Source: Thiofaba sp049322715
Lineage (GTDB): Bacteria; Pseudomonadota; Gammaproteobacteria; Halothiobacillales; Halothiobacillaceae
Assembly: GCA_049322715.1 (NCBI GenBank)
Contig: JBMOQP010000009.1
Location: 87,406 to 151,405 of the forward strand
Length of the DNA: 64,000 bases
Direction of reading: 5' to 3'
Under the pieces are notes generated by a model. It was given only the letters and a program-made list of their open reading frames with translations. It was not told where the DNA came from and ran no database searches. The position numbers and the translations under genes were made by a program. Below are positions 32,306 through 43,734 of the stretch, piece after piece (positions within the stretch are counted from its first letter, which is position 1; each line of letters begins with the position of its first letter).

Positions 32306-32793
32306 CAGGGCCTTCCGCGCTGCAGGGTGATCGAGGCGTTCACCCGCCCTGTCGTCACGGGGTCGATCTGGGCTTGGGCGACCCGCAGCCCGTACTGCTG
32401 ATCCAGTCTTTCGAGCAGGCGCATCAGGGCGTCCGCCGGGGCGTTCTCCAGCACCAGATGTACCCCGTTCGCGCCTTCCGCTTCGCGTCGCTTGAGCTGC
32501 TCCAGCAGGCGCTGGTCGCGGGCCACGGCCTCGACGGCGGCCAGGGGGCTCTGCGCACCTGCGGCAGCGCCCCCGGTCTTGGCGCGGCTGGCGACCTGCC
32601 CAGCCAGGGTGCGCACCTCTGCATGCTGGGCGGCCGTCTCGGCCTGCGCCGTGCGGGCTGCCTCGCGCGCGGCATCCAGCGGCTGCCAGACCAGCGCCCA
32701 GCCGAGCAGGGGCAGGGTGATGGCGGTGCCGATCAGAAGGATGCGGCGATCACGGGTGCTCATTCCTGCCCACCAGCTCCTGATGTCCTTCAT
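32305..32793 (-). CDS. gspM: type II secretion system protein M
   Basis: 162 residues: a short cytoplasmic N-terminus, one membrane helix (RRILLIGTAITLPLLGWALVW), a coiled coil and a ferredoxin-like periplasmic domain (LVLENAPADALMRLLERLDQQYGL). It partners GspL in the inner-membrane platform. ATGA overlaps on both sides. Confidence 0.92.
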   Translation of the reverse strand: MKDIRSWWAGMSTRDRRILLIGTAITLPLLGWALVWQPLDAAREAARTAQAETAAQHAEVRTLAGQVASRAKTGGAAAGAQSPLAAVEAVARDQRLLEQLKRREAEGANGVHLVLENAPADALMRLLERLDQQYGLRVAQAQIDPVTTGRVNASITLQRGRP

Positions 32794-33905
32794 GCCCGTT
32801 TCCCCTTCAGCCGCAGCCGGGCAGTGGCCTGTCCACCCTCCACGCGTTGTTCCGCCAGTTCTACCGAAGCGCCTTGTTGCTTGCGCAGCGTTTCGAGCAG
32901 GGCCTCGAGGCTGCCGCCTTCCGCGGCGCTGAGTTGGGCCTCGAGCGTCCCACCCTGGAAGCGCAGGGTGCCGAGCTTGATGTCGGGCCGGGCCGCCAGG
33001 GCGGGGGCCAGCCTGGCGAGCATGTCGAGCATGCCGCTCTCGGCTGGGGGCGCCGTGCCGCCCGTGGCCAGTTGGCGCAGCTGGGCGATGGGGTTGACCC
33101 AGCGCCTGACCTCGGGCGCGGCCTCATGCGCCATGCGTTCGATCTCCGCCTGCATGGCCGCGCGTTGCCGGTCGAGGTTGCGGATGTCGTGCAGCATCAG
33201 TCCCCCCTGCAGCAGCAGGGCGGTTGCGGCGAGAATGGCCGGGATGCGCCAGGGGCGCAGGCGATCGCCGAGGCCCGCGGAACGGCCGCCGCCGACCAGG
33301 TCGATCATGCCGCGCTCGTGCAGGTGGCGATGGAGCCAGGGCAGCGGCCCCTCCGGTGTCTCGATGGCGCGGACAGGAACAACGCCGTCCAGCAAGGGGC
33401 CCAGCAGGCCGGGCTCGAGCGCGAGGGCTTCGCCCCGGCTCCCGCGCGCGAGCAGCATCCCACTCCATGCAAGGGTGACCCAGCCCTCGGCCGGGACGGG
33501 CAGGACATCCAGTTCGCTGTAGACCGCGGCGGGCTCGATACCGTGCCGGCGCAGCCGTCCCAGCAGCAGATCCAACTCCTCGCGGCGGACCACGCGGGCT
33601 TGCACCATGCCCCCGCCATCGCGCGGGCCGTGCGCGATGCGCAGCTGTTCGATGTCCTCGGCCAGCTGCTCCTCGAGGGCATAGGGCAGGGCCTGCTCGA
33701 TCAGCTTCGGGTTGCGGGCAGCCAGGGATACGGCGGCATGGGTGATGCGATCACCGGGGATCAGCACGCGAATGCGGGTGGCCTCGGGCGGGCGCGGGAT
33801 GGCATCCCACCCGGCCTCTCCGGAAAGCAGCCGGCCGTCGGTTTCCAGCACCCAGGCGCAGCGATCCTCGTCCAGGGGGCGCAGGGTCATCAGAGAGGCG
33901 GGCAT
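32790..33905 (-). CDS. gspL: type II secretion system protein L
   Basis: 371 residues. The cytoplasmic actin-like domain recalls the GspE-binding part of GspL (ARNPKLIEQALPYALEEQLAEDIEQL). A membrane helix lies near residue 225 (IPAILAATALLLQGGLML), followed by a periplasmic domain (GTLRFQGGTLEAQLSA). It should tether the ATPase GspE, whose gene is not in this window. Confidence 0.93.
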   Translation of the reverse strand: MPASLMTLRPLDEDRCAWVLETDGRLLSGEAGWDAIPRPPEATRIRVLIPGDRITHAAVSLAARNPKLIEQALPYALEEQLAEDIEQLRIAHGPRDGGGMVQARVVRREELDLLLGRLRRHGIEPAAVYSELDVLPVPAEGWVTLAWSGMLLARGSRGEALALEPGLLGPLLDGVVPVRAIETPEGPLPWLHRHLHERGMIDLVGGGRSAGLGDRLRPWRIPAILAATALLLQGGLMLHDIRNLDRQRAAMQAEIERMAHEAAPEVRRWVNPIAQLRQLATGGTAPPAESGMLDMLARLAPALAARPDIKLGTLRFQGGTLEAQLSAAEGGSLEALLETLRKQQGASVELAEQRVEGGQATARLRLKGKRA

Positions 33906-34825
33906 CAGGGGCTCTCCTGAAAGCGGTGCAGCACGCGCACGGTTCCTTGGTCATCTCGCAGCAGCACACTGTAGCGACGTGTCTGGGTCCTGCCAATGCG
34001 GGCCTCGGCCTCGAGCAGGAAAAGCCGCGTGGCGATGCCCAGGCCCTTGGGGTCGATGTTGCCCTGGAAGGGCTCCTTGCCGAGCAGGTCGTCGACTTTT
34101 TTCAGGGGAGTGCGCGCGCGTTCCTCGACGAAGGCGCGCCAGGCCGCCTCGTCCACGCCCTCGCCAAGGCAGGTCAGCACCTCGAGCGGGGCGGTGTTGA
34201 TGTTCACGGTGGCGTTGGCGGGCAGCGCCGCGACCAGTGGTCGAAGCCGGGGGACGATGGCCGGGTCGAAACCCTGGACCAGCGCCAGTTCGCCGCTGGT
34301 GAGCAGCGGCTGGTTGCCCGCGCGATAGGGACGGGGCAGGGCCTGGTAGACGCCATCCTCGGCCCCCAGGCTGCGCACGTCGCCATCCGCATCCAGCCAG
34401 TCGGCCAGCGCATCGAGGGCGGCATCGGTCTGCTCGATGCCGGCCCGGCGCAGCACGCAGGCGAGCCGCTGGCGCATCAGCGGGTCGATGCTGCCGTCCT
34501 CGGCGAGCAGGGCGTTGAGGTTGAGCCGGCCCTGCAGGTCGCCCAGGCGTCCCACGATCTCGCCGCCCTCGACCGGGATCGGCGGCAGGGGTGTGGCCCA
34601 GGGCTCGCCGAGGTGGTCCACCTCGCGCCCGTCGCGGGCGACGATCTGCCGCACCCAGTCCTCGGCCCCCTGCAGGTAGGCCTGGCCCTGGCCCTGATGG
34701 AGCAGGTTCTCGGTGCGGCGCAGGCTGAGCGCGCTCTCCTGCGCGAGGCTGGCCGCCAGCACCACGGCGATGGCCAGCACGAGCAGGGCGGTGATCAGGG
34801 CGATGCCCCGCTGTGTGCGCCTCAT
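33905..34825 (-). CDS. gspK: type II secretion minor pseudopilin GspK
   Basis: 306 residues. The leader MRRTQRG precedes IALITALLVLAIAVVLAASLA, the prepilin peptidase site and the hydrophobic helix; GspK lacks the usual Glu5, as here. The large globular part includes LVQGFDPAIVPRLRPLVAALP and NATVNINTAPLEVL, typical of the family. It caps the pseudopilus with GspI and GspJ. The start overlaps the gspJ stop (ATGA). Confidence 0.94.
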   Translation of the reverse strand: MRRTQRGIALITALLVLAIAVVLAASLAQESALSLRRTENLLHQGQGQAYLQGAEDWVRQIVARDGREVDHLGEPWATPLPPIPVEGGEIVGRLGDLQGRLNLNALLAEDGSIDPLMRQRLACVLRRAGIEQTDAALDALADWLDADGDVRSLGAEDGVYQALPRPYRAGNQPLLTSGELALVQGFDPAIVPRLRPLVAALPANATVNINTAPLEVLTCLGEGVDEAAWRAFVEERARTPLKKVDDLLGKEPFQGNIDPKGLGIATRLFLLEAEARIGRTQTRRYSVLLRDDQGTVRVLHRFQESP

Positions 34826-35586
34826 GAGCCGAGCGCCTCTCCCGGCCGCCAGGCGGGGCCGAGGCCAGGGATGGCCGCTCTCGAGGGCCGTACCCCCAAG
34901 GGGCCTCCGGCATGGATGCCGGAAGGGCCGGAGAGGAGGGACCAGGGGTGGGAGGCCAGGGATGAGCTGGCCCCGCTGGTGGCCGGGAATTCCGGCAGGG
35001 GCAGCAGGCGGCGGATTTCCTCCTCCTCCCGTGGCTTGAGGCGGATCTCCACGGCCCGCGGCAGGCCCGGATTCGCGACGTTGGGGGGCGGCCAGCTGCC
35101 GTAGGTCTGCAGTCCCCGGTCGAGGAAGCCGAGGGTCACGGATTCGACATCCCGCCACAGTGTGAGGGTGAAGTCGGGCTCCAGGCGGGCGGCATCGGGC
35201 GGGTTCCAGGTCTGGCGGACCAGGTTCCCCTCCTCGAGGACGTAGCGGACCCGTTCCATGGGGGCGGGCAGCAGGTCCGCCCGGGCGCGGCTGCTGCGCG
35301 TGAATTCCAGCAGGGTCTCGCCGTCGCGGCCGCTCATGAAGGCGAGGTGGGGGCTGCCCAGACCGTCGCGTACCGGACGGTCGAGGACGAAGGCCATGTC
35401 CTCCTCGAGCATGCGCAGGCCGCGCTGCTGGGCGGCCAGGGCCTCGCGGGTGTCAGTCGCGCCCTGGCTGGTGCGCAGCATGGCGGCCAGGCCGCCGTAG
35501 GCCATCGCGCCGAGGAAGGCGAAGATGGCCAGTGCGACCAGCAGCTCGAGCAGGGTGAAGCCCTGCGGCCACCGACCACTCATCAT
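34822..35586 (-). CDS. gspJ: type II secretion minor pseudopilin GspJ
   Basis: 254 residues. Leader MMSGRWPQG, then FTLLELLVALAIFAFLG (Glu5 present). The normal domain runs to VEIRLKPREEEEIRRLLPLPEF. From about residue 214 the reading frame enters a palindromic repeat (SGPSGIHAGGPLGVRPSRAAIPG), so the C-terminal tail of some 40 residues is foreign to the family. The start overlaps the gspI stop. Confidence 0.93.
   Translation of the reverse strand: MMSGRWPQGFTLLELLVALAIFAFLGAMAYGGLAAMLRTSQGATDTREALAAQQRGLRMLEEDMAFVLDRPVRDGLGSPHLAFMSGRDGETLLEFTRSSRARADLLPAPMERVRYVLEEGNLVRQTWNPPDAARLEPDFTLTLWRDVESVTLGFLDRGLQTYGSWPPPNVANPGLPRAVEIRLKPREEEEIRRLLPLPEFPATSGASSSLASHPWSLLSGPSGIHAGGPLGVRPSRAAIPGLGPAWRPGEALGS
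34862..34945 (-). repeat. palindromic repeat at the 3' end of gspJ
   Basis: Contains GGCCAGGGATGGCC, CTCGAGGGCCGTACCCCC, TCCGGC/GCCGGA around ATGGAT and GGAGAGGAGGGACC. These match internal modules of the long-form elements in the ntrY and PAS-GGDEF-EAL genes, without the outer hairpins. It has supplied the end of the gspJ frame. Confidence 0.8.
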
Positions 35587-35957
35587 CGCGGCCTGGCCAG
35601 GAAGCCGGTCAGCCGCGCCTGCACGGGGCCATCCTCGCGCAGGCGGATTTCGAGGGTGACCCGGCGCAGGTCGGCGTCGGGCGTGGTCTCGAAGGTCGCT
35701 TGCCAGAACCAGCGGCGTCCGGCCTGGTCGACATGGTCCTTGCGCGTGCCCGCTTCCGGCCACAGGCGCTCGAGCTGGAAGCGGTGCAGCTGGTTCTCCG
35801 CCACGAGGAAGCCTTGGGTGCGCGTATACAGATCGTCGAGCAGGGCTACATGGTCGGCGCCGGTTTTGATCAGCGCGCCAAGGGCGAGGGCGAGGATGAC
35901 GAGGGCCACCAACACCTCGAGCAGGGTGAAGCCCTGGCATCCGCGTTCAGCGGCCAT
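35583..35957 (-). CDS. gspI: type II secretion minor pseudopilin GspI
   Basis: 124 residues with leader MAAERGCQG and FTLLEVLVALVILALALGAL after it. The rest matches GspI: short, ending RVTLEIRLREDGPVQARLTGFLARP. The ATG at 35957 has GAGGA seven bases upstream and gives the normal short leader; the ATG at 35984 is open but overlaps gspH more. Confidence 0.92.
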   Translation of the reverse strand: MAAERGCQGFTLLEVLVALVILALALGALIKTGADHVALLDDLYTRTQGFLVAENQLHRFQLERLWPEAGTRKDHVDQAGRRWFWQATFETTPDADLRRVTLEIRLREDGPVQARLTGFLARPR

Positions 35958-36549
35958 CGGTCGTATCCTCGATGACGGCGCCATCCGCGCGAATGCGGAT
36001 GGCGGCCACGCGCGCGGTGGCGGGGTGGGTGAGGGTGAGTCGTCCCTCCGGCATGAGCAGGTCCTGGGCGGTGGCGAGGATAGTGGGCGCGTACGGCTGC
36101 CCCGCCGGGGACATCACCAGGGTGGAAGGGCCGGCCTCGAAGCGCAGAACGGTGCCCGGGGGGAGGGCGCGCGGACGGAATACGCTATCATCCGTGAGCG
36201 GCAGGAAGGCGGGCGTTCCGGAGGGGCCGGACGGGACGAGGTTGAGGGGGGCTGACGCCTGTCCGTTTTCCTCCTCAGGGGCGTCGGACACAAGGCCCGA
36301 GGGAACGGCGGCCTGGACGAATTGGTAGCCCTCGGGCGTGGGCATGAACCCGAGGTCGCGGTCGCGCAAGACCGTTTCCTCGCGCAGGAGGTTGAGCAGG
36401 GCCGTGAGGCGCTTGGCCTCTTCCTCGAGTTGATCCCCGGCCCGGTCGCCACGCATCGACAGGCTCACCATGGTGACGAGGATGGCGATGAGGACGATCA
36501 CCACCATCACCTCGACGAGGGTGAAGCCGCGTGCGGGGAAGCGGGACAT
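35947..36549 (-). CDS. gspH: type II secretion minor pseudopilin GspH
   Basis: 200 residues: leader MSRFPARG then FTLVEVMVVIVLIAILVTMVSLSM. The middle contains LREETVLRDRDLGFMPTPEGYQF, typical of GspH. The start overlaps the upstream membrane gene by one base (TGATG). Confidence 0.92.
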   Translation of the reverse strand: MSRFPARGFTLVEVMVVIVLIAILVTMVSLSMRGDRAGDQLEEEAKRLTALLNLLREETVLRDRDLGFMPTPEGYQFVQAAVPSGLVSDAPEEENGQASAPLNLVPSGPSGTPAFLPLTDDSVFRPRALPPGTVLRFEAGPSTLVMSPAGQPYAPTILATAQDLLMPEGRLTLTHPATARVAAIRIRADGAVIEDTTDGR

Positions 36550-37070
36550 CAGAACAGGTTGAGCAGCAGGGTGAACAGGGCCACGGGGATCATGACGAGG
36601 GTGGCGAGCACCGACAGGCCGACCGCGGCAAAGAAGCCCGGGGTCAGCATGAAGCGCAGGAAGGCGAGGCTGCCGGCCTTGCCGCGCAACTCCGCCATCG
36701 TGTAGCGCAGCTCCATGGCAGCCATGCGCGGGTCGCGCCTCTCCATGCCGGCGCGTAGATGGGCATCCAGTTCGCCCGACGAGCGGTGCATCAGGTCGAG
36801 CAGCTGGCCGAGGGCGACCATCACCAGGGTCAGCACGGTGAAGGGCGCGGCCAGCAGCAGGGCGAGCAGGATGTCCAGCACGCCGCTCGGGCCGCCGCGC
36901 AGGGTGAGCCAGAGCAACCAGCCGGTCACGACCAGGCTGACGAACCAGAACAGGCGCAGCGCGCGGCCGAGGCGCCCTCCCATGTCGGGCATCTTCTGGC
37001 CGCCGCGGGAGAGCAGTTCGCCCTCGAGTGGGCTGTCACCCTCGCGCGGTCCGCGTGGCGTCGGGAACAT
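36549..37070 (-). CDS. unknown membrane protein within the type II secretion operon
   Basis: 173 residues with three or four hydrophobic segments (about LFWFVSLVVTGWLLWL, DILLALLLAAPFTVLTLVMV and FFAAVGLSVLATLVMIPVAL) separated by a charged, helical stretch (LDAHLRAGMERRDPRMAAMELRYTM). It does not resemble any standard Gsp protein. It overlaps gspG and gspH by one base on each side (TGATG), so it is translated as part of the operon and may be an accessory secretion factor. Met27 (36992) is an alternative start. Confidence 0.75.
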   Translation of the reverse strand: MFPTPRGPREGDSPLEGELLSRGGQKMPDMGGRLGRALRLFWFVSLVVTGWLLWLTLRGGPSGVLDILLALLLAAPFTVLTLVMVALGQLLDLMHRSSGELDAHLRAGMERRDPRMAAMELRYTMAELRGKAGSLAFLRFMLTPGFFAAVGLSVLATLVMIPVALFTLLLNLF

Positions 37071-37594
37071 CAGTCCAGCGCCCAGTTGCCGATGTCGGCC
37101 GCCGCACCGGCACCGCCCGGCTGGCCATCGGCGCCGAGCGAGTACAGGTCGAAGGCGCGCCCCTGGTCGCCCGGCGACATGTACATGTACGGACGGCCCC
37201 AGGGGTCCAGCGGCAGGCGGTCGAGGTAGCCGCCCTGCTTCCACTTCGGCGGGACGGGCTCGGTGGTCGGCGGCTGCACCAGTGCCTCCAGCCCCTGGTC
37301 GGTGGTCGGGTAGCTGAAGTTGTCCAGCTTGTACAGGTTCAGCGCGGCCTCCAGCGCGCGGATGTCCTGCCTGGCCTTGGTGATGCGCGCCTCGTCCGGG
37401 CGATCCATGATCTTCGGTACCACGATGGCGGCAAGGATGGAGAGGATGACGACCACCACCATCACTTCGATGAGGGTGAAGCCGGAAGAGGTCAGTGGCC
37501 GGTAGCCAGTGATCAGTGGCTTTCGCCGACCACTGACCACTGACCACTGACCACTCTGTTCGACGGTTTTCGTACGCATAACGTATCTCTTCAT
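37070..37594 (-). CDS. gspG: type II secretion major pseudopilin GspG with extended leader
   Basis: 174 residues. The mature part from Phe39 is a standard GspG: FTLIEVMVVVVILSILAAIVVPKIM, DQGLEALVQPP and the C-terminal LPLDPWGRPYMYMSPGD. The leader before Gly38 is 38 residues instead of the usual 5-10, because a tandem repeat (37490-37556) lies in frame between the ATG and the cleavage site. No later ATG is available except Met6, so the repeat must be translated. ATGA overlap with gspF. Confidence 0.93.
   Translation of the reverse strand: MKRYVMRTKTVEQSGQWSVVSGRRKPLITGYRPLTSSGFTLIEVMVVVVILSILAAIVVPKIMDRPDEARITKARQDIRALEAALNLYKLDNFSYPTTDQGLEALVQPPTTEPVPPKWKQGGYLDRLPLDPWGRPYMYMSPGDQGRAFDLYSLGADGQPGGAGAAADIGNWALD
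37490..37556. repeat. GACCACT tandem repeat within the gspG leader
   Basis: Four consecutive GACCACT units on the plus strand, followed inward by ATCAGTGGC, GGTAGCCAGT and GGTCAGTGGCC. It is translated as QWSVVSGRRKPLITGYRPLT on the minus strand. Such TCAGTGG repeats occur in scattered bacterial genomes and are unrelated to the three-hairpin family here. Confidence 0.85.
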
Positions 37595-38814
37595 TTCACG
37601 AGCTGGTTGAGTTCGAAGATCGGCATCAGGATGGCGAGCACGATGATCAGCACCACGCCGCCCATCACCATGATCAGGACCGGCTCGAACAGGCCGAGCG
37701 CGGTGGCGATGATGGCCGACAATTCGTTTTCCTGCTGGGCGGCGGCGCGCTCCAGCATCGGGCGCAGGCGGCCGGACTGTTCTCCGGAGGCGATGAGTTG
37801 GACTGTCATCGGCGGGAAGAGTTTGCTGTCCGCAAGCGCCGTGGCGATGCCGACTCCCTCGCGCACGCGCAGGGTGGCATCCTCCACGGCTTCGCGCATG
37901 GGCACGTTGTCCATCACCGAGGCGGCGATGCGCATCGCCTCGAGGATGGGCACCCCGGCGGAGGCGAGGATGCCGAGCGTGCGGGCGAAGCGCGCGGTGT
38001 TGACCCCGCGGATCAGCCGGCCGGCCAGCGGCAGGCGCAGCAGCAGATGATGCCAGCGGCGCTTGACGCTGGTGTGACGCAGGGCGCGTCGGAAGGCGAA
38101 AGCGCCGGCGGCGAGTCCACCGAGCAGCCAGATGCCGTAGTCGCGCAGGAAGCCGGACAGCGCCAGCAGGGCCTGGGTGAGGTCCGGAAGCTCCTGGCCG
38201 AGATGCTCGAACACCTGGGTCACCTGAGGCACCACGTAGGTGAGCAGGCCCATCACCACCACGATCGCCATCAGGGTCAGCAGGCCGGGGTAGAACAGGG
38301 CGAGCTGGATCCTGCGGCGCAGGGTCTCGCGCGCCTCGGTGTAGTCCGCCAGCCGCTCCAGCACCGCGTCCAGGTGACCGGACTGCTCGCCCGCCGCCAC
38401 CGTGGCGCGGTACAGCTCGGGGAACACCCGCGGGTGCTCGCCCAGGGCATCGGCCAGGGCGTGTCCTTCCATCACTCGCGAACGCACGGCGTGGATGAGG
38501 TTGCGCGAGACGGCCTTCTCGCTCTGCCGCGCCACGCTGCCCAAGGCCGTCTCGATCGGCAGGCCGGCCTGCACCAGGGTGGCGAGCTGACGGGTGATCA
38601 GCGCGAGCTCGCCTGCGCCGATCCGGCCCCGGATGCGTCCCAGGCCGCCCTTGCGGTCGTAGGCTGCCACCTGGTCGGCGGTCTGCTCGACCGCAAGCGG
38701 GGTCAGGCCCTGTTCGCGCAGGGCCTGGCGCACCAGACGGGCAGAGTCCCCCTCCTGCACGCCCTTGCGGGTGCGGCCGGTGTCGTCGAGTGCGGTCCAG
38801 GAGAAGGCGGGCAT
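37591..38814 (-). CDS. gspF: type II secretion inner-membrane platform protein GspF
   Basis: 407 residues with duplicated cytoplasmic helical domains and three membrane segments. Family marks: LITRQLATLVQAGLPIETALGSV, FPELYRATVAAGEQSGHLDAVLERL, FYPGLLTLMAIVVVMGLLTYVVPQV and the C-terminal repeat (TLGILASAGVPILEAMRIA). First gene of the gsp cluster, 10 bases downstream of hemF. gspC, gspD and gspE are not in this window and must be elsewhere. Confidence 0.94.
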   Translation of the reverse strand: MPAFSWTALDDTGRTRKGVQEGDSARLVRQALREQGLTPLAVEQTADQVAAYDRKGGLGRIRGRIGAGELALITRQLATLVQAGLPIETALGSVARQSEKAVSRNLIHAVRSRVMEGHALADALGEHPRVFPELYRATVAAGEQSGHLDAVLERLADYTEARETLRRRIQLALFYPGLLTLMAIVVVMGLLTYVVPQVTQVFEHLGQELPDLTQALLALSGFLRDYGIWLLGGLAAGAFAFRRALRHTSVKRRWHHLLLRLPLAGRLIRGVNTARFARTLGILASAGVPILEAMRIAASVMDNVPMREAVEDATLRVREGVGIATALADSKLFPPMTVQLIASGEQSGRLRPMLERAAAQQENELSAIIATALGLFEPVLIMVMGGVVLIIVLAILMPIFELNQLVK

Positions 38815-38824
38815 GGTGGCCCCT

Positions 38825-39738
38825 TCAGACCCAGTCGCGCGGCTGGAGGAAGTGCTCGTACAGGCGCGCCTCGGGCGTGCCCGGCTCCGGCGCCCAGTTG
38901 TAGCGCCACTTCACCAGCGGCGGGAGGGACATGAGGATGGACTCGGTGCGCCCGCCGGACTGCAGGCCGAACAGGGTTCCGCGGTCGTAGACCAGGTTGA
39001 ACTCGACGTAGCGTCCGCGGCGGTAGAGCTGGAAGTCGCGCTCGCGCTCGCCGTATTCAGTGTCCTTGCGGCGCTCGACGATGGGCAGGTAGGCCGGGAC
39101 GTAGTGGTCGCCCACGCTCTTCATGAAGGCGAAGCTCCGCTCGAAGCCGCCTTCATTCAAGTCGTCGAAGAATAGCCCGCCGACGCCGCGCGGCTCGTTG
39201 CGGTGCTTGAGGAAGAAGTACTCGTCGCACCACTGTTTGTATTTGGGGTAGACGTCCGCGCCGAATGGCTCGCAGGCGGCCCTGGCGGTCTGATGCCAGT
39301 GCACGCAGTCGTCGTCGTTGCCGTAGTAGGGGGTGAGGTCGAAACCGCCGCCGAACCACCAGACCGGCGCCTCGCCGTCCTTCTCCGCGATGAAGAAGCG
39401 CACGTTGGCGTGCGAGGTGGGTACATAGGGGTTGCGCGGGTGGATGACCAGCGACACGCCGAGCGCCTCGAAGCGGCGGCCGGCCAGCTCCGGCCGGTGC
39501 GCGGTGGCGGACGGCGGCAGGCTCGCGCCCTTCACGTGGGAGAAGTTGATGCCGGCCTGCTCGAATACCGCGCCCTCGGCGAGCACGCGGGTACGTCCGT
39601 CGCCGGCGAGGTGCCCGCCCTCGGGACGGGTCCAGTCGTCGTGCAGGAACTTCGCCTGCCCGTCGGCGTTCTCGATCGCGTCGCAGATGCGCCGCTGCAG
39701 GTCGAGCAGGTAGCTGCGTACTTCTTCAACCATCGTGG

Positions 39739-39742
<4 letters not shown>
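38825..39742 (-). CDS. hemF: oxygen-dependent coproporphyrinogen III oxidase
   Basis: 305 residues. Catalyses two oxidative decarboxylations in haem synthesis in the cytoplasm. Marks: GVSLVIHPRNPYVPTSHANVR, WWFGGGFDLTPYYGNDDDCVHWH, GGLFFDDLNEGGFE and RYVEFNLVYDRGTLFGLQSGGRTESILMSLPP. The ATG at 39742 overlaps the stop of the channel gene as ATGA; Met4 (39733) is possible. Nothing odd in length. Confidence 0.95.
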
Positions 39743-43131
<3,389 letters not shown>

Positions 43132-43134
43132 GAC

Positions 43135-43713
43135 TCAGTCCCGCAGCACGCGGCCGCTGTGGATGTCCATGATGCGACTGGGGCGGGCCTTGCGGTCGAC
43201 CGCGCCGCTCAGGATGAACAGCCCGCCGTGGCCGAGCTTGCGGCGCACTTCGAGGGCGCTGCGCGCCGGTGCCTGCCCGGCCCGGTTGGCGCTGGTGGAG
43301 ACCAGCGCCCCGCCGAAGGCGTCGCACAGGGCACGGGCGAGGGGGTGGCCCGGCACACGTACCGCCAGGGTGCGGTGCTCGCCGCGCAGCAGCGGAGAGA
43401 CCCAGGGGTGGGCTGGCCACAGCCAGGTGGTGGGCCCCGGCCAGCGGGCGTGTGCGCGCTCGACGCGTTCCGCATCGAGCGGAGCGAGGAAGGGTTCGAA
43501 CTGGACAGGGCGCGCGCCGATCAGGATCAGCCCCTTGTGCCACGGGCGGCGTTTGAGTGCGAGCAGCTTGCGCAGGGCATCCGTGCGGGCGGGGTCACAG
43601 CCCAGGCCGTACACCGCCTCGGTCGGATAGGCCACGATCCCGCCCTTGCGCAGCCAGCGCGCGGCGAAGCGCAGGCGCCAGGGGGATGCGAAAGGCCTGG
43701 ACGGGAGGCTCAT
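43135..43713 (-). CDS. tsaC: threonylcarbamoyl-AMP synthase (YrdC/Sua5 family)
   Basis: 192 residues. Makes threonylcarbamoyl-AMP from threonine, bicarbonate and ATP for t6A37 formation in tRNA. Marks: GGIVAYPTEAVYGLGCDP, LLALKRRPWHKGLILIG, WPGPTTWLWPA, RVPGHPLARALC and LVSTSANRAGQAPARS. It lies 21 bases after topA, a common arrangement in Gammaproteobacteria. Confidence 0.94.
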   Translation of the reverse strand: MSLPSRPFASPWRLRFAARWLRKGGIVAYPTEAVYGLGCDPARTDALRKLLALKRRPWHKGLILIGARPVQFEPFLAPLDAERVERAHARWPGPTTWLWPAHPWVSPLLRGEHRTLAVRVPGHPLARALCDAFGGALVSTSANRAGQAPARSALEVRRKLGHGGLFILSGAVDRKARPSRIMDIHSGRVLRD

Positions 43714-43734
43714 GGGGCGGGCTCGGTGCGGACC

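Noticed and set aside
37490..37556. Possible CRISPR array
   Set aside because: The units are 7-bp tandem repeats without spacers, and no cas genes are present anywhere in the window.
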